Source: Pseudochrobactrum saccharolyticum
GTDB lineage: Bacteria; Pseudomonadota; Alphaproteobacteria; Rhizobiales; Rhizobiaceae
NCBI RefSeq assembly: GCF_008801715.1
Contig: NZ_VZPG01000006.1
Span: 1 to 64,000 of the forward strand
Length of the DNA: 64,000 nt
Direction of reading: 5' to 3'
How positions within the stretch are numbered: the first letter of the stretch is position 1; every line of letters starts with the position of its first letter. The translations under genes were made by a program, and so were the position numbers. Positions 40,015 through 47,834 of this stretch are shown here, in pieces. The notes under the pieces are model-generated. The model worked only from the letters and a program-made list of their open reading frames with translations, was not told where the DNA came from and searched no databases.

Positions 40015-40142
40015 GAGTTTCCCCGTTATCAATTTTAAAATCAGCAAGATAGGTTTCTGATTTAAAATACTAACACCGCCAAACGCATATTTTGTCTCAA
40101 AAAATCCTTGATAATATAAATCTTTGGGACAATTATCCCTAT

Positions 40143-40619
40143 ATGGCACATAATATAGACGAAACAGACCGCCGCATCCTTCAGGAATTACAGAAAGATG
40201 CCACTCTATCGGTAGACGCGCTTTCCGCCCGTATCCACCTGTCGCGCAATGCATGCTGGCGGCGGCTGAAACGGCTGGAAGATGACGGCATTCTCAAAGG
40301 CCGTGTTGCAATCGTGGATGCCGACAAGCTCGGCCTTGGCCTCACCGTTTTCATGCTGATCAGAACCAGCAATCATGATCCGAAATGGCTGGAACAATTT
40401 CGCGCGGCAGTCACATCGCTGACAGAGGTTGTCGGCGTTTATCGCATGAGCGGGGATCTTGATTATATTATCCGTGCCCGCATTGAAGATATGAAAGCCT
40501 ATGACCGGCTCTATCAGAAACTCATCACCCGTGTGCCGCTATCAGATGTCTCTGCGTCCTTCGTAATGGAAGAAATTAAGGACAGCACGGAAATCCCGCT
40601 TTTCGGTTACACACCATAA
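40143..40619 (+). CDS. Lrp/AsnC family transcriptional regulator
   Basis: This 158-residue DNA-binding protein begins MAHNIDETDRRILQELQKDA and has the AsnC-type helix-turn-helix (LSARIHLSRNACWRRLKRLE, about 20-50) followed by the RAM effector domain (about 70-145) with VVGVYRMSGDLDYIIRA. The ATG at 40143 matches family starts. Its neighbour on the other strand is a small DUF6356-like gene; no amino-acid transport gene is adjacent, so targets are unknown. Confidence 0.92.
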   Translation: MAHNIDETDRRILQELQKDATLSVDALSARIHLSRNACWRRLKRLEDDGILKGRVAIVDADKLGLGLTVFMLIRTSNHDPKWLEQFRAAVTSLTEVVGVYRMSGDLDYIIRARIEDMKAYDRLYQKLITRVPLSDVSASFVMEEIKDSTEIPLFGYTP

Positions 40620-40631
40620 GAAAAGAGCCCC

Positions 40632-40735
40632 TAAAGCGTATCCCAAAAAGTGCGAAGCGGTTATCGAATAAGATACGCGTAAAACAAAGAGTTAGAGCGG
40701 TTCTACCGATGCAATGTTAACCGGAACCGCTCTAA
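40632..40735. repeat. RIME-like palindromic intergenic repeat, copy 4
   Basis: The first half is a hairpin with arms GCGTATC/GATACGC (40636-40642 and 40672-40678) followed by AAAACAAAGAGTTAGAGCGG. The second half closes with the dyad AGAGCGGTT/AACCGCTCT. It fills most of the gap before dut and is the most diverged of the four copies. Confidence 0.7.
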
Positions 40736-40827
40736 TTATTTTTGAAAAAAGCATACGGCTCTTTCAAAAAGGGCCTCAATATGTTTAGTGCTCATTTTAA
40801 ATCATATATTGCTGAAAAGGGTTTATC

Positions 40828-41310
40828 ATGTCTGCCAATTCCCCTTCATCATCCAGCCGCCCGAAGCTCGGAATTGTCCGTCTTGAACATGCTGCAGGCC
40901 TTGATCTGCCGGCCTATGAAACATCAGGTTCTGCTGGTGTTGATCTGCGTGCTGCCGTACCGGAAGACCGCCAGATCGTGCTGCTGCCGGGTCGCCGTAC
41001 ACTTGTGCCGACCGGCCTGATTTTTGAACTGGAAGAAGGTTATGAAGCGCAAATCCGTCCGCGCTCCGGTCTGGCTTTCAAACATGGCATCACCTGCCTG
41101 AACACTCCGGGCACCATCGACAGCGATTACCGCGGCGAAGTCAAAGTCCTGCTGATCAATCTCGGTGATGATGATTTCCGCATCGAGCGCGGCATGCGCA
41201 TTGCGCAGGCGGTGATTTCTCCTGTTGTGCAGGTTGAAATAGAAGAACGCTCAGAAGTCGGCGAAACCGAACGCGGTGCCGGTGGTTTTGGCTCAACCGG
41301 CCATAAATAA
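40828..41310 (+). CDS. dut: Deoxyuridine 5'-triphosphate nucleotidohydrolase
   Basis: dUTPase hydrolyses dUTP to dUMP, keeping uracil out of DNA and feeding thymidylate synthesis. The 160-residue protein is the trimeric type with all five motifs: [43 protein letters not shown] and [17 protein letters not shown] precedes the ATG. In many Alphaproteobacteria dut lies next to coaBC; here it follows a palindromic repeat and ends at a strong terminator shared with tonB. Confidence 0.97.
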   Translation: MSANSPSSSSRPKLGIVRLEHAAGLDLPAYETSGSAGVDLRAAVPEDRQIVLLPGRRTLVPTGLIFELEEGYEAQIRPRSGLAFKHGITCLNTPGTIDSDYRGEVKVLLINLGDDDFRIERGMRIAQAVISPVVQVEIEERSEVGETERGAGGFGSTGHK

Positions 41311-41330
41311 GAGTGCTGTAAAGCTGAAAA

Positions 41331-41371
41331 TAAAAAAGCCCCGCATGAAACTCATGCGGGGCTTTTTTATG
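41331..41371. terminator. Bidirectional terminator of dut and tonB
   Basis: The stem AAAAGCCCCGCATGA/TCATGCGGGGCTTTT closes a short loop and has A and T runs on both sides. It ends dut on the plus strand and the exbB-exbD-tonB operon on the minus strand. Confidence 0.93.
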
Positions 41372-41379
41372 CTGTTATA

Positions 41380-42309
41380 TCAGTTGAATTTGAAAGGCAC
41401 TTGAAACGGAATCCGTGCAGCTGCCATTGCCGGTGGCGGTGCCGGAACCGGTGAAGCCGCTTTCACAGCTGTCAAAGCAGCCTGGTCCACTTGCGGATTG
41501 CCCGATGTCCCCGAAATACGGGCAGACAATACATTGCCCCCTGCATCAATCACAAAAGCAATCTGCACAATACCTTTATCGCCGCGTCCAAGCTTGCGCT
41601 GTGCTGTGCGTTTCTTACGCTCAAGATGTGCCTGCACTTTCGACTGCCATTTTGCCGAACTGACACCGGCAGATGCCGAGCTCTGGCGATTGGCATTAGC
41701 CGCAACGCGGGAAGAATTCTTCGCATTGATCTGCGGTGCGGAAGCGGCCTGTGTCTGCTCAGCTTTCTGAGTTTTCTTGGCTTTTTCTTTAGGTTTCGGC
41801 TTTTCTTTAGGCTTTTCCTGCTTTGGTTCTTTCTTTTCGACCTTAGGTTTTTCAACAACCTTCGGCAGAACCACTTCAGGCTTAGGCGCTTCAATGATTT
41901 CCGGAACTTCTTCTTCTACCGGCTCAGCTTCAGCCACTTCCTGAGGCTCTTCAACAGGTTCTTCAGGCGTTACTTCTTCAACCTGTTCAACCGGTTTTTC
42001 CGGTTCGATTTCAGCTTCATCGGGATTCTGAGAAGCCTCGGCAGAAGGGGCAATGGAATCTTCTTCCACTTCCGGTGCCTGAGGAACCGGATCAAGCTCC
42101 ATCATAATCGCTGCAGGCGGCTCACCATCCGGCACCATTTCCGGTACTGATGCATGTAGAGCATAAGCACCGGCTGCATGCGCCATCAGCACGGCGGCAC
42201 CGGCACCCAGCCAGCGCACCATATCTTTCCAGAGACCGGATGACGGTTCAACTGCGGAACCGTTTTTCATACCCCGAACCGGCGGATGATCGATCGGTAA
42301 TTCCTTCAC
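41380..42309 (-). CDS. tonB: Energy transducer TonB
   Basis: TonB couples the proton-motive force captured by ExbBD to outer-membrane receptors for siderophores and heme. The 309-residue protein has a short cytoplasmic start, a membrane helix near residues 33-52 (WLGAGAAVLMAHAAGAYAL), a long Pro/Glu/Lys-rich periplasmic spacer (EPVEEPQEV and KPKEKAKK runs), and a C-terminal TonB domain with GKGIVQ-like GDKGIVQIAFVIDAGGNVLSA in parts. It starts at GTG 42309 with GGAG upstream. It is the last gene of the exbB-exbD-tonB operon, three bases after exbD. Confidence 0.94.
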   Translation of the reverse strand: MKELPIDHPPVRGMKNGSAVEPSSGLWKDMVRWLGAGAAVLMAHAAGAYALHASVPEMVPDGEPPAAIMMELDPVPQAPEVEEDSIAPSAEASQNPDEAEIEPEKPVEQVEEVTPEEPVEEPQEVAEAEPVEEEVPEIIEAPKPEVVLPKVVEKPKVEKKEPKQEKPKEKPKPKEKAKKTQKAEQTQAASAPQINAKNSSRVAANANRQSSASAGVSSAKWQSKVQAHLERKKRTAQRKLGRGDKGIVQIAFVIDAGGNVLSARISGTSGNPQVDQAALTAVKAASPVPAPPPAMAAARIPFQVPFKFN

Positions 42310-42312
42310 GTC

Positions 42313-42831
42313 TCACTCTCCTGCATTCTGGCCCGAAGTCTGACCCGAGCTTTGAGCTTCAGGCTGACCTGCCGGTGATCCCGCTGCAGGCGCACCGGTT
42401 GCATCACCCGCACCAAGCGTTTCCAGACCGACCAGCGCGATTTTGAGATAACCGGCCTCACGCAGCAGGTTCATAACATTCATCAGCTCGCCATAGCCGA
42501 CAGTCTTGTCTGCACGGAGGAAAATACGCGTGTCTTTATTGCCTGCCGCCAGACGATCCAGTGTCGGCGCCAGCAAATCACGATTTACCGCGTCATTACC
42601 AAGGCTAAGGCTCAGATCTTCCTTCAGCGTCAGATAAACCGGCTTGTCAGGGCGTGGCTGCGGCGTAGCACTTGCCGCAGGCAGATCAACATTAATATCA
42701 ACGGTTGCCAGAGGCGCTGCCACCATGAAGATAATCAGAAGCACCAGCATCACGTCGATAAACGGCGTTACGTTGATTTCATGGCTTTCCTGCAGGTCAT
42801 CACCGGCATCTTCACGCAAACGGCTGCCCAT
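42313..42831 (-). CDS. exbD: Biopolymer transport protein ExbD
   Basis: ExbD is the small subunit of the TonB motor. The 172-residue protein begins with EINVTPFIDVMLVLLIIFMV, which holds the membrane helix and the essential proton-carrying aspartate (Asp in TPFIDVMLV, near residue 25). A periplasmic domain follows, and the tail is rich in Gly, Ala and Gln. It starts five bases after exbB and ends three bases before tonB, so all three are one operon. Confidence 0.95.
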   Translation of the reverse strand: MGSRLREDAGDDLQESHEINVTPFIDVMLVLLIIFMVAAPLATVDINVDLPAASATPQPRPDKPVYLTLKEDLSLSLGNDAVNRDLLAPTLDRLAAGNKDTRIFLRADKTVGYGELMNVMNLLREAGYLKIALVGLETLGAGDATGAPAAGSPAGQPEAQSSGQTSGQNAGE

Positions 42832-42836
42832 ATTCT

Positions 42837-44090
42837 TTACTCCGCTGCTTTCGTGACCGGAACAGTCTGAGCCGCATTCTGACGGGCTGCCTGTTTCTGC
42901 ACAATGTCACGGGCTGCACGCATATCCAGATCACGGCTGACAAGACGCTCAACACCGGCACTCACATCGGCCAGCAGATGGCGGTAGGCGGTCACCGAGC
43001 GGGCAAACATATTATAAATAATCACTGCTGGAATAGCGGCAACAAGACCGATAGCTGTTGCCAGAAGCGCCTCGGCAATACCCGGTGCCACAACAGCCAG
43101 ATTGGTGGTCTGCGCTTCGGAAATACCGATAAAGGAATTCATAATCCCCCATACAGTACCGAACAAACCGACAAATGGTGCAACAGAACCAATTGTTGCG
43201 AGAATACCGGTACCTTTGGCAAGACGGCGTCCTGCACCGGCTTCAATACGGCTGAGACGGGAAGCAACGCGTTCTTTCAGGCCTTCCCCGCCGACATAGG
43301 CGGCAGCAGATGCAGATTGTGTTACTTCTTCCTGTGCCGCACGGACAAGATGCGCACCGGGACCACGGGTTTTATCCAGTGCCTGCACTGCAGAGGCCAG
43401 ATTGTCCGCATGAGATACTTCTTTCAAGGCGCGGCGTGCACGGCTGCGGGCACCGGTAATTTCCAGTGTCTTGGCAAGCCAGACTGTCCATGTGGCCAAT
43501 GATGCAATCGCCAGACCGATCATAACGGCTTTAACAACCCAGTCAGCAGCCATGAACATACCCCAAGGGGAAAGATCATGCGGAATCTGCAAGCCGTTAT
43601 CAGCAGTACGAACCGGTGCGGCAACCTGAGACTGACCGACTTCCGGTGCAATACTGACCGGCTGACCGGCAGGTTCTGTTTGCGCAGGCGTTACGGCAGA
43701 CGGCGCGGACTGAGAGGATTGAGCTGCGGGATTGACCGGAGCCGGATTTGTTGCTGCCGGAGCAGCAGTGCCTGTGGCTGGCTGCGAGGCAGCAGGCTCA
43801 TTGACAGGAGAAGATGTGGCCGGAGCGGACGTCGGTGCCTGTGCCGCTGGCGCTACAGGCGCTGCAGCAGGAGCAGATGGCGCTGCCTGAGGCGCAGATT
43901 GTGTTGCCGGAGAGGTTTGTGGGGCAGTCTGCTGTGGCTGCGCTTCCTGCGCCATAACCGGCGCTGAAAGTGTCAGCACATTACCGCCCGCAAGAAATGC
44001 GGAAAGAATGAAAGCTGACAATCCTGTCTTGAATGATATTGCTGCCTTGGACACTGTCTTAACCACCGCGACGACCTCACTGCATTTCAT
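42837..44090 (-). CDS. exbB: TonB-system energizer ExbB
   Basis: ExbB forms the pentameric proton channel of the TonB motor. The 417-residue protein has a signal sequence ending near APVMAQE, an unusually long Ala/Pro/Gln/Ser-rich periplasmic segment (about residues 50-160), and the conserved MotA/TolQ/ExbB domain with three helices, marked by IGLAIASLATWTVWLAKTLE, GTVWGIMNSFIGI and EALLATAIGLVAAIPAVI. The ATG at 44090 was preferred; the frame continues upstream without family character. A palindrome matching the RirA box TGA-N9-TCA lies 120 bases upstream, which fits iron control. Confidence 0.94.
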   Translation of the reverse strand: MKCSEVVAVVKTVSKAAISFKTGLSAFILSAFLAGGNVLTLSAPVMAQEAQPQQTAPQTSPATQSAPQAAPSAPAAAPVAPAAQAPTSAPATSSPVNEPAASQPATGTAAPAATNPAPVNPAAQSSQSAPSAVTPAQTEPAGQPVSIAPEVGQSQVAAPVRTADNGLQIPHDLSPWGMFMAADWVVKAVMIGLAIASLATWTVWLAKTLEITGARSRARRALKEVSHADNLASAVQALDKTRGPGAHLVRAAQEEVTQSASAAAYVGGEGLKERVASRLSRIEAGAGRRLAKGTGILATIGSVAPFVGLFGTVWGIMNSFIGISEAQTTNLAVVAPGIAEALLATAIGLVAAIPAVIIYNMFARSVTAYRHLLADVSAGVERLVSRDLDMRAARDIVQKQAARQNAAQTVPVTKAAE

Positions 44091-44210
44091 TATCAGGGAC
44101 AGCCGGCCTGTATTATTTCCAGCCTGTACAGGATCAACCTGCTCCGCATGTATGCGGATGTGCTGCATCAACCAGCAACTGCCTTTTTCGGGTTATGCAA
44201 TACAACCATC

Positions 44211-44235
44211 AAACATGACTTCGCAAGTCATGTTT
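44211..44235 (-). promoter_or_regulatory. Perfect 25-base palindrome with TGA-N9-TCA, candidate RirA operator of exbB
   Basis: The arms AAACATGACTT and AAGTCATGTTT flank the trinucleotide CGC. The inner part TGA-CTTCGCAAG-TCA matches the iron-responsive operator bound by RirA in rhizobia and Brucella. It lies 120 bases before the exbB start codon. A terminator role is less likely because no gene ends nearby on the plus strand. Confidence 0.65.
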
Positions 44236-44472
44236 TAAAAAAACCCGTCATTCTGCTGCTATTTGACCGGAAAGCGGAAGTTATTCACCAAAACAAACGG
44301 ATGTTTTACGAATTTCATCACTGTCGCAAGGATTTCTCACATCCGCAATGCAGCTCCGGTGAGTCGCAGCTCCAGATTATGAGGGCACTATAACGGCAAA
44401 ACCATAATATGACAATTTGAAACAAGTTTGAGCGCAAACCCGATAATCAGGGAAATATTAAGATCCTGACAA

Positions 44473-44497
44473 GGAACAATCATAAACCTGACGCATT
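44473..44497 (+). promoter_or_regulatory. Near-consensus EcfG promoter of the 52-residue membrane protein gene
   Basis: GGAAC (44473-44477) is followed after 17 bases by ATT (44495-44497), one base off the EcfG consensus GGAAC-N17-GTT. It lies about 70 bases before the start codon. The same GCATT variant occurs in front of nepR. Confidence 0.5.
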
Positions 44498-44565
44498 AAA
44501 GCCGCATAATGCAGTGCATACCGTTATTGACTGACACCAATATCATCATGCTCCGGAGACAGTAG

Positions 44566-44724
44566 ATGTTGCACAAAGACATGCAAACCATTGAAACTGC
44601 CGCCCGTACCGCAATGGCGGGATCTTATGAACCGGAACAACAGGAAAACGCGGTCTTACGTACCGGTTTTTATGTGACAGCCGGTTGTATTCTGATTGCA
44701 GCTCTCATTCTTATGATTGCCTGA
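44566..44724 (+). CDS. Small membrane protein of 52 residues, unknown function
   Basis: The short frame begins MLHKDMQTIETAARTA and ends with a hydrophobic helix (about residues 34-52, TGFYVTAGCILIAALILMIA). CGGAGACAG lies at good distance before the ATG. The cytoplasmic start is amphipathic and rich in Ala, Glu and Gln. A near-consensus EcfG promoter upstream and the neighbouring stress genes suggest it belongs to the general stress response. It has no family I can name and is too short to be found by length-filtered gene callers. Confidence 0.65.
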   Translation: MLHKDMQTIETAARTAMAGSYEPEQQENAVLRTGFYVTAGCILIAALILMIA

Positions 44725-44876
44725 CACTCCTGCACTTTCTCTCAGGTTTCCAATACAGGCTATGCCCGGCATATGCCTGTCTGCTTCCGCATGGTCTGAA
44801 TTTGGAAACTGTGGCAATTAACCTTGGCAGCTGAATATCATCCTGACCGGCAACTGCTCTCTGGCGATGAATGCAC

Positions 44877-44901
44877 GGAACCATTACGTTAAAGCCACGT
44901 T
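44877..44901 (+). promoter_or_regulatory. EcfG promoter of the YqjD/YqjE-like pair
   Basis: GGAAC (44877-44881) and GTT (44899-44901) are separated by exactly 17 bases, in the context GGAACC...ACGTTAT. This fits the EcfG consensus. It lies 90 bases before the start codon at 44991. Confidence 0.8.
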
Positions 44902-44990
44902 ATATTTCTGAACCCAGACAATATGACTGAGCAGTCTCAAAGAAAATGAAATTGCTCAGTCATTTGAAATTTCAGCTTCCGGAGGCATCC

Positions 44991-45320
44991 ATGGCTCGTG
45001 ATACCAAAATCGTAAATGACATTCAGGACGACAGCACAGCAGAATTGCAGGCACAGATTGCCCAGCTTAAAGAAGATATTGCATCGATTGCCGCAACACT
45101 GACAGAAATGGGCTCACGAAAAATCAATCAGGCCAGACAAGATGCATCCGATGCCTATCAGGATATTTATGAACAGGGCGAAGATGCTCTGAGTTCTCTG
45201 AAGGACAGTGCCTGCTCCCTTGAGCAACAGGTCACCGATTATGTTCAGGAACGTCCGGTCACATCGATCGCTCTGGCAGCCGCGTTCGGTTATCTTTTCG
45301 CAGCTCTGACACGGCGCTGA
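44991..45320 (+). CDS. DUF883/YqjD-like membrane-anchored protein
   Basis: This 109-residue protein has a long amphipathic helix or coiled coil (about residues 10-85) rich in Ala, Asp, Gln and Glu, and a C-terminal membrane helix ERPVTSIALAAAFGYLFAAL followed by TRR. That architecture matches the DUF883 (ElaB/YqjD) family, in which E. coli members are stationary-phase, inner-membrane proteins that bind ribosomes. GGAGG lies five bases before the ATG at 44991. The YqjE-like gene starts one base after its stop, and an EcfG promoter lies upstream. Confidence 0.8.
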   Translation: MARDTKIVNDIQDDSTAELQAQIAQLKEDIASIAATLTEMGSRKINQARQDASDAYQDIYEQGEDALSSLKDSACSLEQQVTDYVQERPVTSIALAAAFGYLFAALTRR

Positions 45321-45321
45321 T

Positions 45322-45780
45322 ATGCTGAAATTGTTCACACCGGTCATTTCAGCCATTATCGGCAGCGAAGTGCAGGCCGCAACGCAGCGCGCCAAACGCA
45401 GTGCCATTCTCTATGCGATTATGGCCGTGGCGCTGCTCACAGGTGCGTTCTTTCTGCTCCTCGCAGTCTTTTTCATTCTCATGATGAAATACGGTCTGAT
45501 TATCGCAGCTCTGATGATCACAACTGGCTGTGTGGTGCTGGCGATCCTTGCCTATATCGTCAACCGCGTGATGGATAAGGCCGAGAAACGCCGTCTAGAA
45601 GAAAGACGCGCTGCGATTGACACCAATGCAGCGCTCACAGCAGCAGCGGTTGCCGCCGTGCCGACCTTGCTCAAAAAACCGCTTTTAACTTTAGCAGTAC
45701 CGCTTGCAGGACTGATTGCAGTGACATTGCTGTCGCGGGACAAAAAATCCGGCAATAAAAAGCAGGATCAGGGCGGATAA
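45322..45780 (+). CDS. YqjE/phage-holin-superfamily-like membrane protein
   Basis: This 152-residue protein has two close membrane helices near residues 30-75 (YAIMAVALLTGAFFLLLAVF and LIIAALMITTGCVVLAILAY), a charged KRRLEERRAA loop, and a third, weaker hydrophobic stretch near 120-135. It matches the putative Actinobacteriophage-holin superfamily III/YqjE pattern, which occurs in chromosomal stress operons and is not evidence of a prophage. It follows the YqjD-like gene by one base, paralleling E. coli yqjD-yqjE. Confidence 0.78.
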   Translation: MLKLFTPVISAIIGSEVQAATQRAKRSAILYAIMAVALLTGAFFLLLAVFFILMMKYGLIIAALMITTGCVVLAILAYIVNRVMDKAEKRRLEERRAAIDTNAALTAAAVAAVPTLLKKPLLTLAVPLAGLIAVTLLSRDKKSGNKKQDQGG

Positions 45781-45806
45781 GTTCCGCCCCCTCTCCCTTC
45801 GCAGTT

Positions 45807-45834
45807 TTAGGGCCGCAGTGTTAGGGCCGCAATG
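45807..45834 (+). repeat. Two tandem 14-base units
   Basis: TTAGGGCCGCAGTG is followed directly by TTAGGGCCGCAATG, differing at one base, in the gap between the YqjE-like gene and the next small gene. It looks like a recent slippage duplication. Confidence 0.8.
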
Positions 45835-45884
45835 TTCGGGTCAAGGAGTTCAGTCCGCAAAGCCAAACCCTAAGGAGACCATTA

Positions 45885-46121
45885 ATGACCAGTTCAACAA
45901 AAGCACAGCTTAATGAGATCCTCGCAGATATGTCCCTCACCAATCTGGATAAATCTGCTGCTATTCTGAAACTTCAGGAAGATGCGCGCGATCTTCAGCG
46001 CGCCGCAACAGAAGGCGGCATGGACCCTGATGACGGGCTGAACAAGGACCTGCGGGAAATTGAACTTGCACTGGAAACACTCGGTGTCAGTTCGGATGAG
46101 ACCGGAGCAGCAACGCTTTAG
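45885..46121 (+). CDS. Small acidic soluble protein, unknown function
   Basis: The 78-residue product begins MTSSTKAQLNEILADMSLTN and is predicted to be helical and acidic, with heptad-like Leu spacing and no membrane segment. GGAG lies seven bases before the ATG. It lies 105 bases after the YqjD/YqjE-like pair on the same strand without a terminator in between, so it may be the third gene of that EcfG-controlled unit. I do not recognise a family. Confidence 0.65.
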   Translation: MTSSTKAQLNEILADMSLTNLDKSAAILKLQEDARDLQRAATEGGMDPDDGLNKDLREIELALETLGVSSDETGAATL

Positions 46122-46230
46122 AGCATTTCTGCCAGACCATGTCGCGGAAAAATGGGCACCGGTTTTCCGATAACGACATGCGCGACACAAGGAGACAGAG
46201 CGAGCGCAGTGGATACAATTAAACGCGTCA
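46119..46230. repeat. RIME-like palindromic intergenic repeat, copy 2
   Basis: Starting TAGAGCATTT, it contains the hairpin CATGTCG/CGACATG with inner GGAAAA/TTTTCC around ACCGG, followed by GAGACAGAGCGAGCGC and AATTAAACGC. It closely matches the copy near 13571 throughout its length. Confidence 0.75.
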
Positions 46231-46253
46231 CACTCTGATTGCTCCGGCTATAA

Positions 46254-46288
46254 ACAACACCGCACAAAGCGATTTGTGCGGTGTTTTC
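46254..46288. terminator. Intrinsic terminator between the stress genes and the lipid kinase gene
   Basis: A perfect 13-bp stem AACACCGCACAAA/TTTGTGCGGTGTT has a 4-base loop and is followed by TTCAT on the plus strand. It can end the rightward small-gene transcript; on the minus strand it lies about 25 bases past the lipid kinase stop. Confidence 0.85.
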
Positions 46289-46311
46289 ATGCGCTCGCCA
46301 ATTCTGACCAG

Positions 46312-47217
46312 TCAGTTCTCACTCTGCGGCACCAGCACGCGCAATGCCGCCGGATGAATACGAATATCCAGCTCGGCCGGTAATGGCAGTAATTCACCGT
46401 CAACAGACATATACTGATGCGCTTTATGATTGAGGATTGTCAGCTGAACTGAACGGGCATGGTCTTCCTCAATCGCCAGATTACTGCGCCACTGTCCGCG
46501 CGCAATATCCCAGAACAGCTTAAGCATACCGCTGACGGGAAGAGGCTTTGCCAGATAAAAACCGAGATGTCCTGTCTGCACATCCGGTGCAACGGGCAGC
46601 ACACTGTCTCCGTAAGGATTGTTCGACACGGCAAGGGCAGAATACACCCCTTTGACTGCGCGCCCGTCAATATCCGCAACCGCTTTCACGCGCGGTACAT
46701 GGGTAATCAGCTGCCCCATAGCGCGGAAATTCGCCAGAATTTTCCCCAAACGCGAGGCATAGCTGTATTTTTCACGATATCTGACCAGCATCGGATGGAG
46801 ACCTATCGCCACCTGATGCACAAAGGACTGGCCGTTACAGGTACCGATATCAACATTTTCAGCACCAGCCTTTGCCAGTGCGTGAATGGCCTCAGTAACA
46901 TTTTGCGGAATATTCAGTGAGCGGGCGAAGAGGTTCATCGTACCAGCTGGCAACACGCCCAGAATTTTATCATTCTGCCAGGCCAGTGCAGCTGCCGCAG
47001 AAATCGTGCCGTCACCGCCACCGGCCAGCAGCACATCATAATCATGATTTTGTGCGGCTTTTTCCAAAGCGGCAAGAATATTATCACCATCTGTCAGCAC
47101 ACAGGACAGTTCGTGCCCCTCGGCAGCAAAAGCAGCACATGCGTCATCAATAAACGCATCAATATCCATCGTCCGCAAAGTGCCGCTTTGACTGTTGAGA
47201 ACAGCAATAATCTTCAA
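46312..47217 (-). CDS. Diacylglycerol kinase family lipid kinase (YegS-like)
   Basis: This 301-residue protein phosphorylates a membrane diacylglycerol or related lipid at the cytosolic face. The catalytic domain shows the GGGDGT nucleotide loop (LAGGGDGTISAAAA, near residue 62) and GVLPAGTMNLFARSL, hallmarks of DAGK_cat; the C-terminal domain is of the YegS/LuxE-associated type. The ATG at 47217 opens MKIIAVLNSQSGTLRTMD. It lies between the stress genes and ecfG; no EcfG site was found before it. Confidence 0.92.
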   Translation of the reverse strand: MKIIAVLNSQSGTLRTMDIDAFIDDACAAFAAEGHELSCVLTDGDNILAALEKAAQNHDYDVLLAGGGDGTISAAAALAWQNDKILGVLPAGTMNLFARSLNIPQNVTEAIHALAKAGAENVDIGTCNGQSFVHQVAIGLHPMLVRYREKYSYASRLGKILANFRAMGQLITHVPRVKAVADIDGRAVKGVYSALAVSNNPYGDSVLPVAPDVQTGHLGFYLAKPLPVSGMLKLFWDIARGQWRSNLAIEEDHARSVQLTILNHKAHQYMSVDGELLPLPAELDIRIHPAALRVLVPQSEN

Positions 47218-47280
47218 ATAAATCTCCGCTCCGGATGACAGCTAATCATTCGGTCACACTCTGATGATCGCAAAAACCGT

Positions 47281-47829
47281 TTAGAAAGAGCGCATCGTCA
47301 CTTGGGACGACGTATCATCGGGGCCGTAATCAGAATTACCTTTAACATCGAGCAATTCCTGCAGCCGGACACGCGCACGGCTGACACGGCTCTTGATTGT
47401 GCCGACAGCACATTCACAGATTTCCGCAGCTTCTTCATAGGAAAAGCCGGAAGCGCCGATCAGAATAATGGCTTCACGCTGATCATCCGGCAATTCGTTC
47501 AGAGCCTTGCGAAAATCCTGCAAATCCAGCGATCCGTATTGAGACGGATGAACGGCCAGCCGCTCCGTATACAACCCGTCCGTATCCTGTATCTCACGGC
47601 CGCGCTTACGCATCTGGCTGTAAAACTCATTACGCAAAATCGTAAACAGCCAGGCTTTGATATTGGTGCCCATTTCGAAACTGTCGCGCTTGCCCCACGC
47701 TTTCATAATCGTATCCTGCACCAGATCATCAGCCTTATCCTGCTGACCTGATAAAGATACCGCGAAAGCCCGCAAGCCCGGCAGGGCCGCAAGCATCAGC
47801 CGCTTGAATTCGTCTCTCTCCTCCGCCAT
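47281..47829 (-). CDS. ecfG: EcfG-type general stress response sigma factor
   Basis: EcfG (SigT/RpoE1-type) directs RNA polymerase to general stress genes after the PhyR-NepR partner switch. The 182-residue protein has sigma-2 (ADDLVQDTIMKAWGKRDSF, with FTILRNEFYSQMRKRGRE) and sigma-4 (LPDDQREAIILIGASGFSYEEAAEI and GTIKSRVSRARVRL, in parts), no extra domain, and the EcfG spacing. The ATG at 47829 follows nepR by five bases; AAGGA lies ten bases upstream. Its nepR neighbour and facing phyR gene define the conserved stress locus. Confidence 0.95.
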   Translation of the reverse strand: MAEERDEFKRLMLAALPGLRAFAVSLSGQQDKADDLVQDTIMKAWGKRDSFEMGTNIKAWLFTILRNEFYSQMRKRGREIQDTDGLYTERLAVHPSQYGSLDLQDFRKALNELPDDQREAIILIGASGFSYEEAAEICECAVGTIKSRVSRARVRLQELLDVKGNSDYGPDDTSSQVTMRSF

Positions 47830-47834
47830 TCCTG

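Larger units (their letters stand above)
44091..44565. other. Intergenic region between exbB and the 52-residue membrane protein gene
   Basis: It contains the exbB control region with the palindrome at 44211-44235 and, at 44473-44497, a near-consensus EcfG-type promoter for the downstream small gene. The rest shows nothing recognisable. Confidence 0.5.

Noticed and set aside
45322-45780. Phage holin-like protein as a sign of a prophage
   Set aside because: No other phage gene is present; the family occurs in chromosomal stress operons next to YqjD-like genes.
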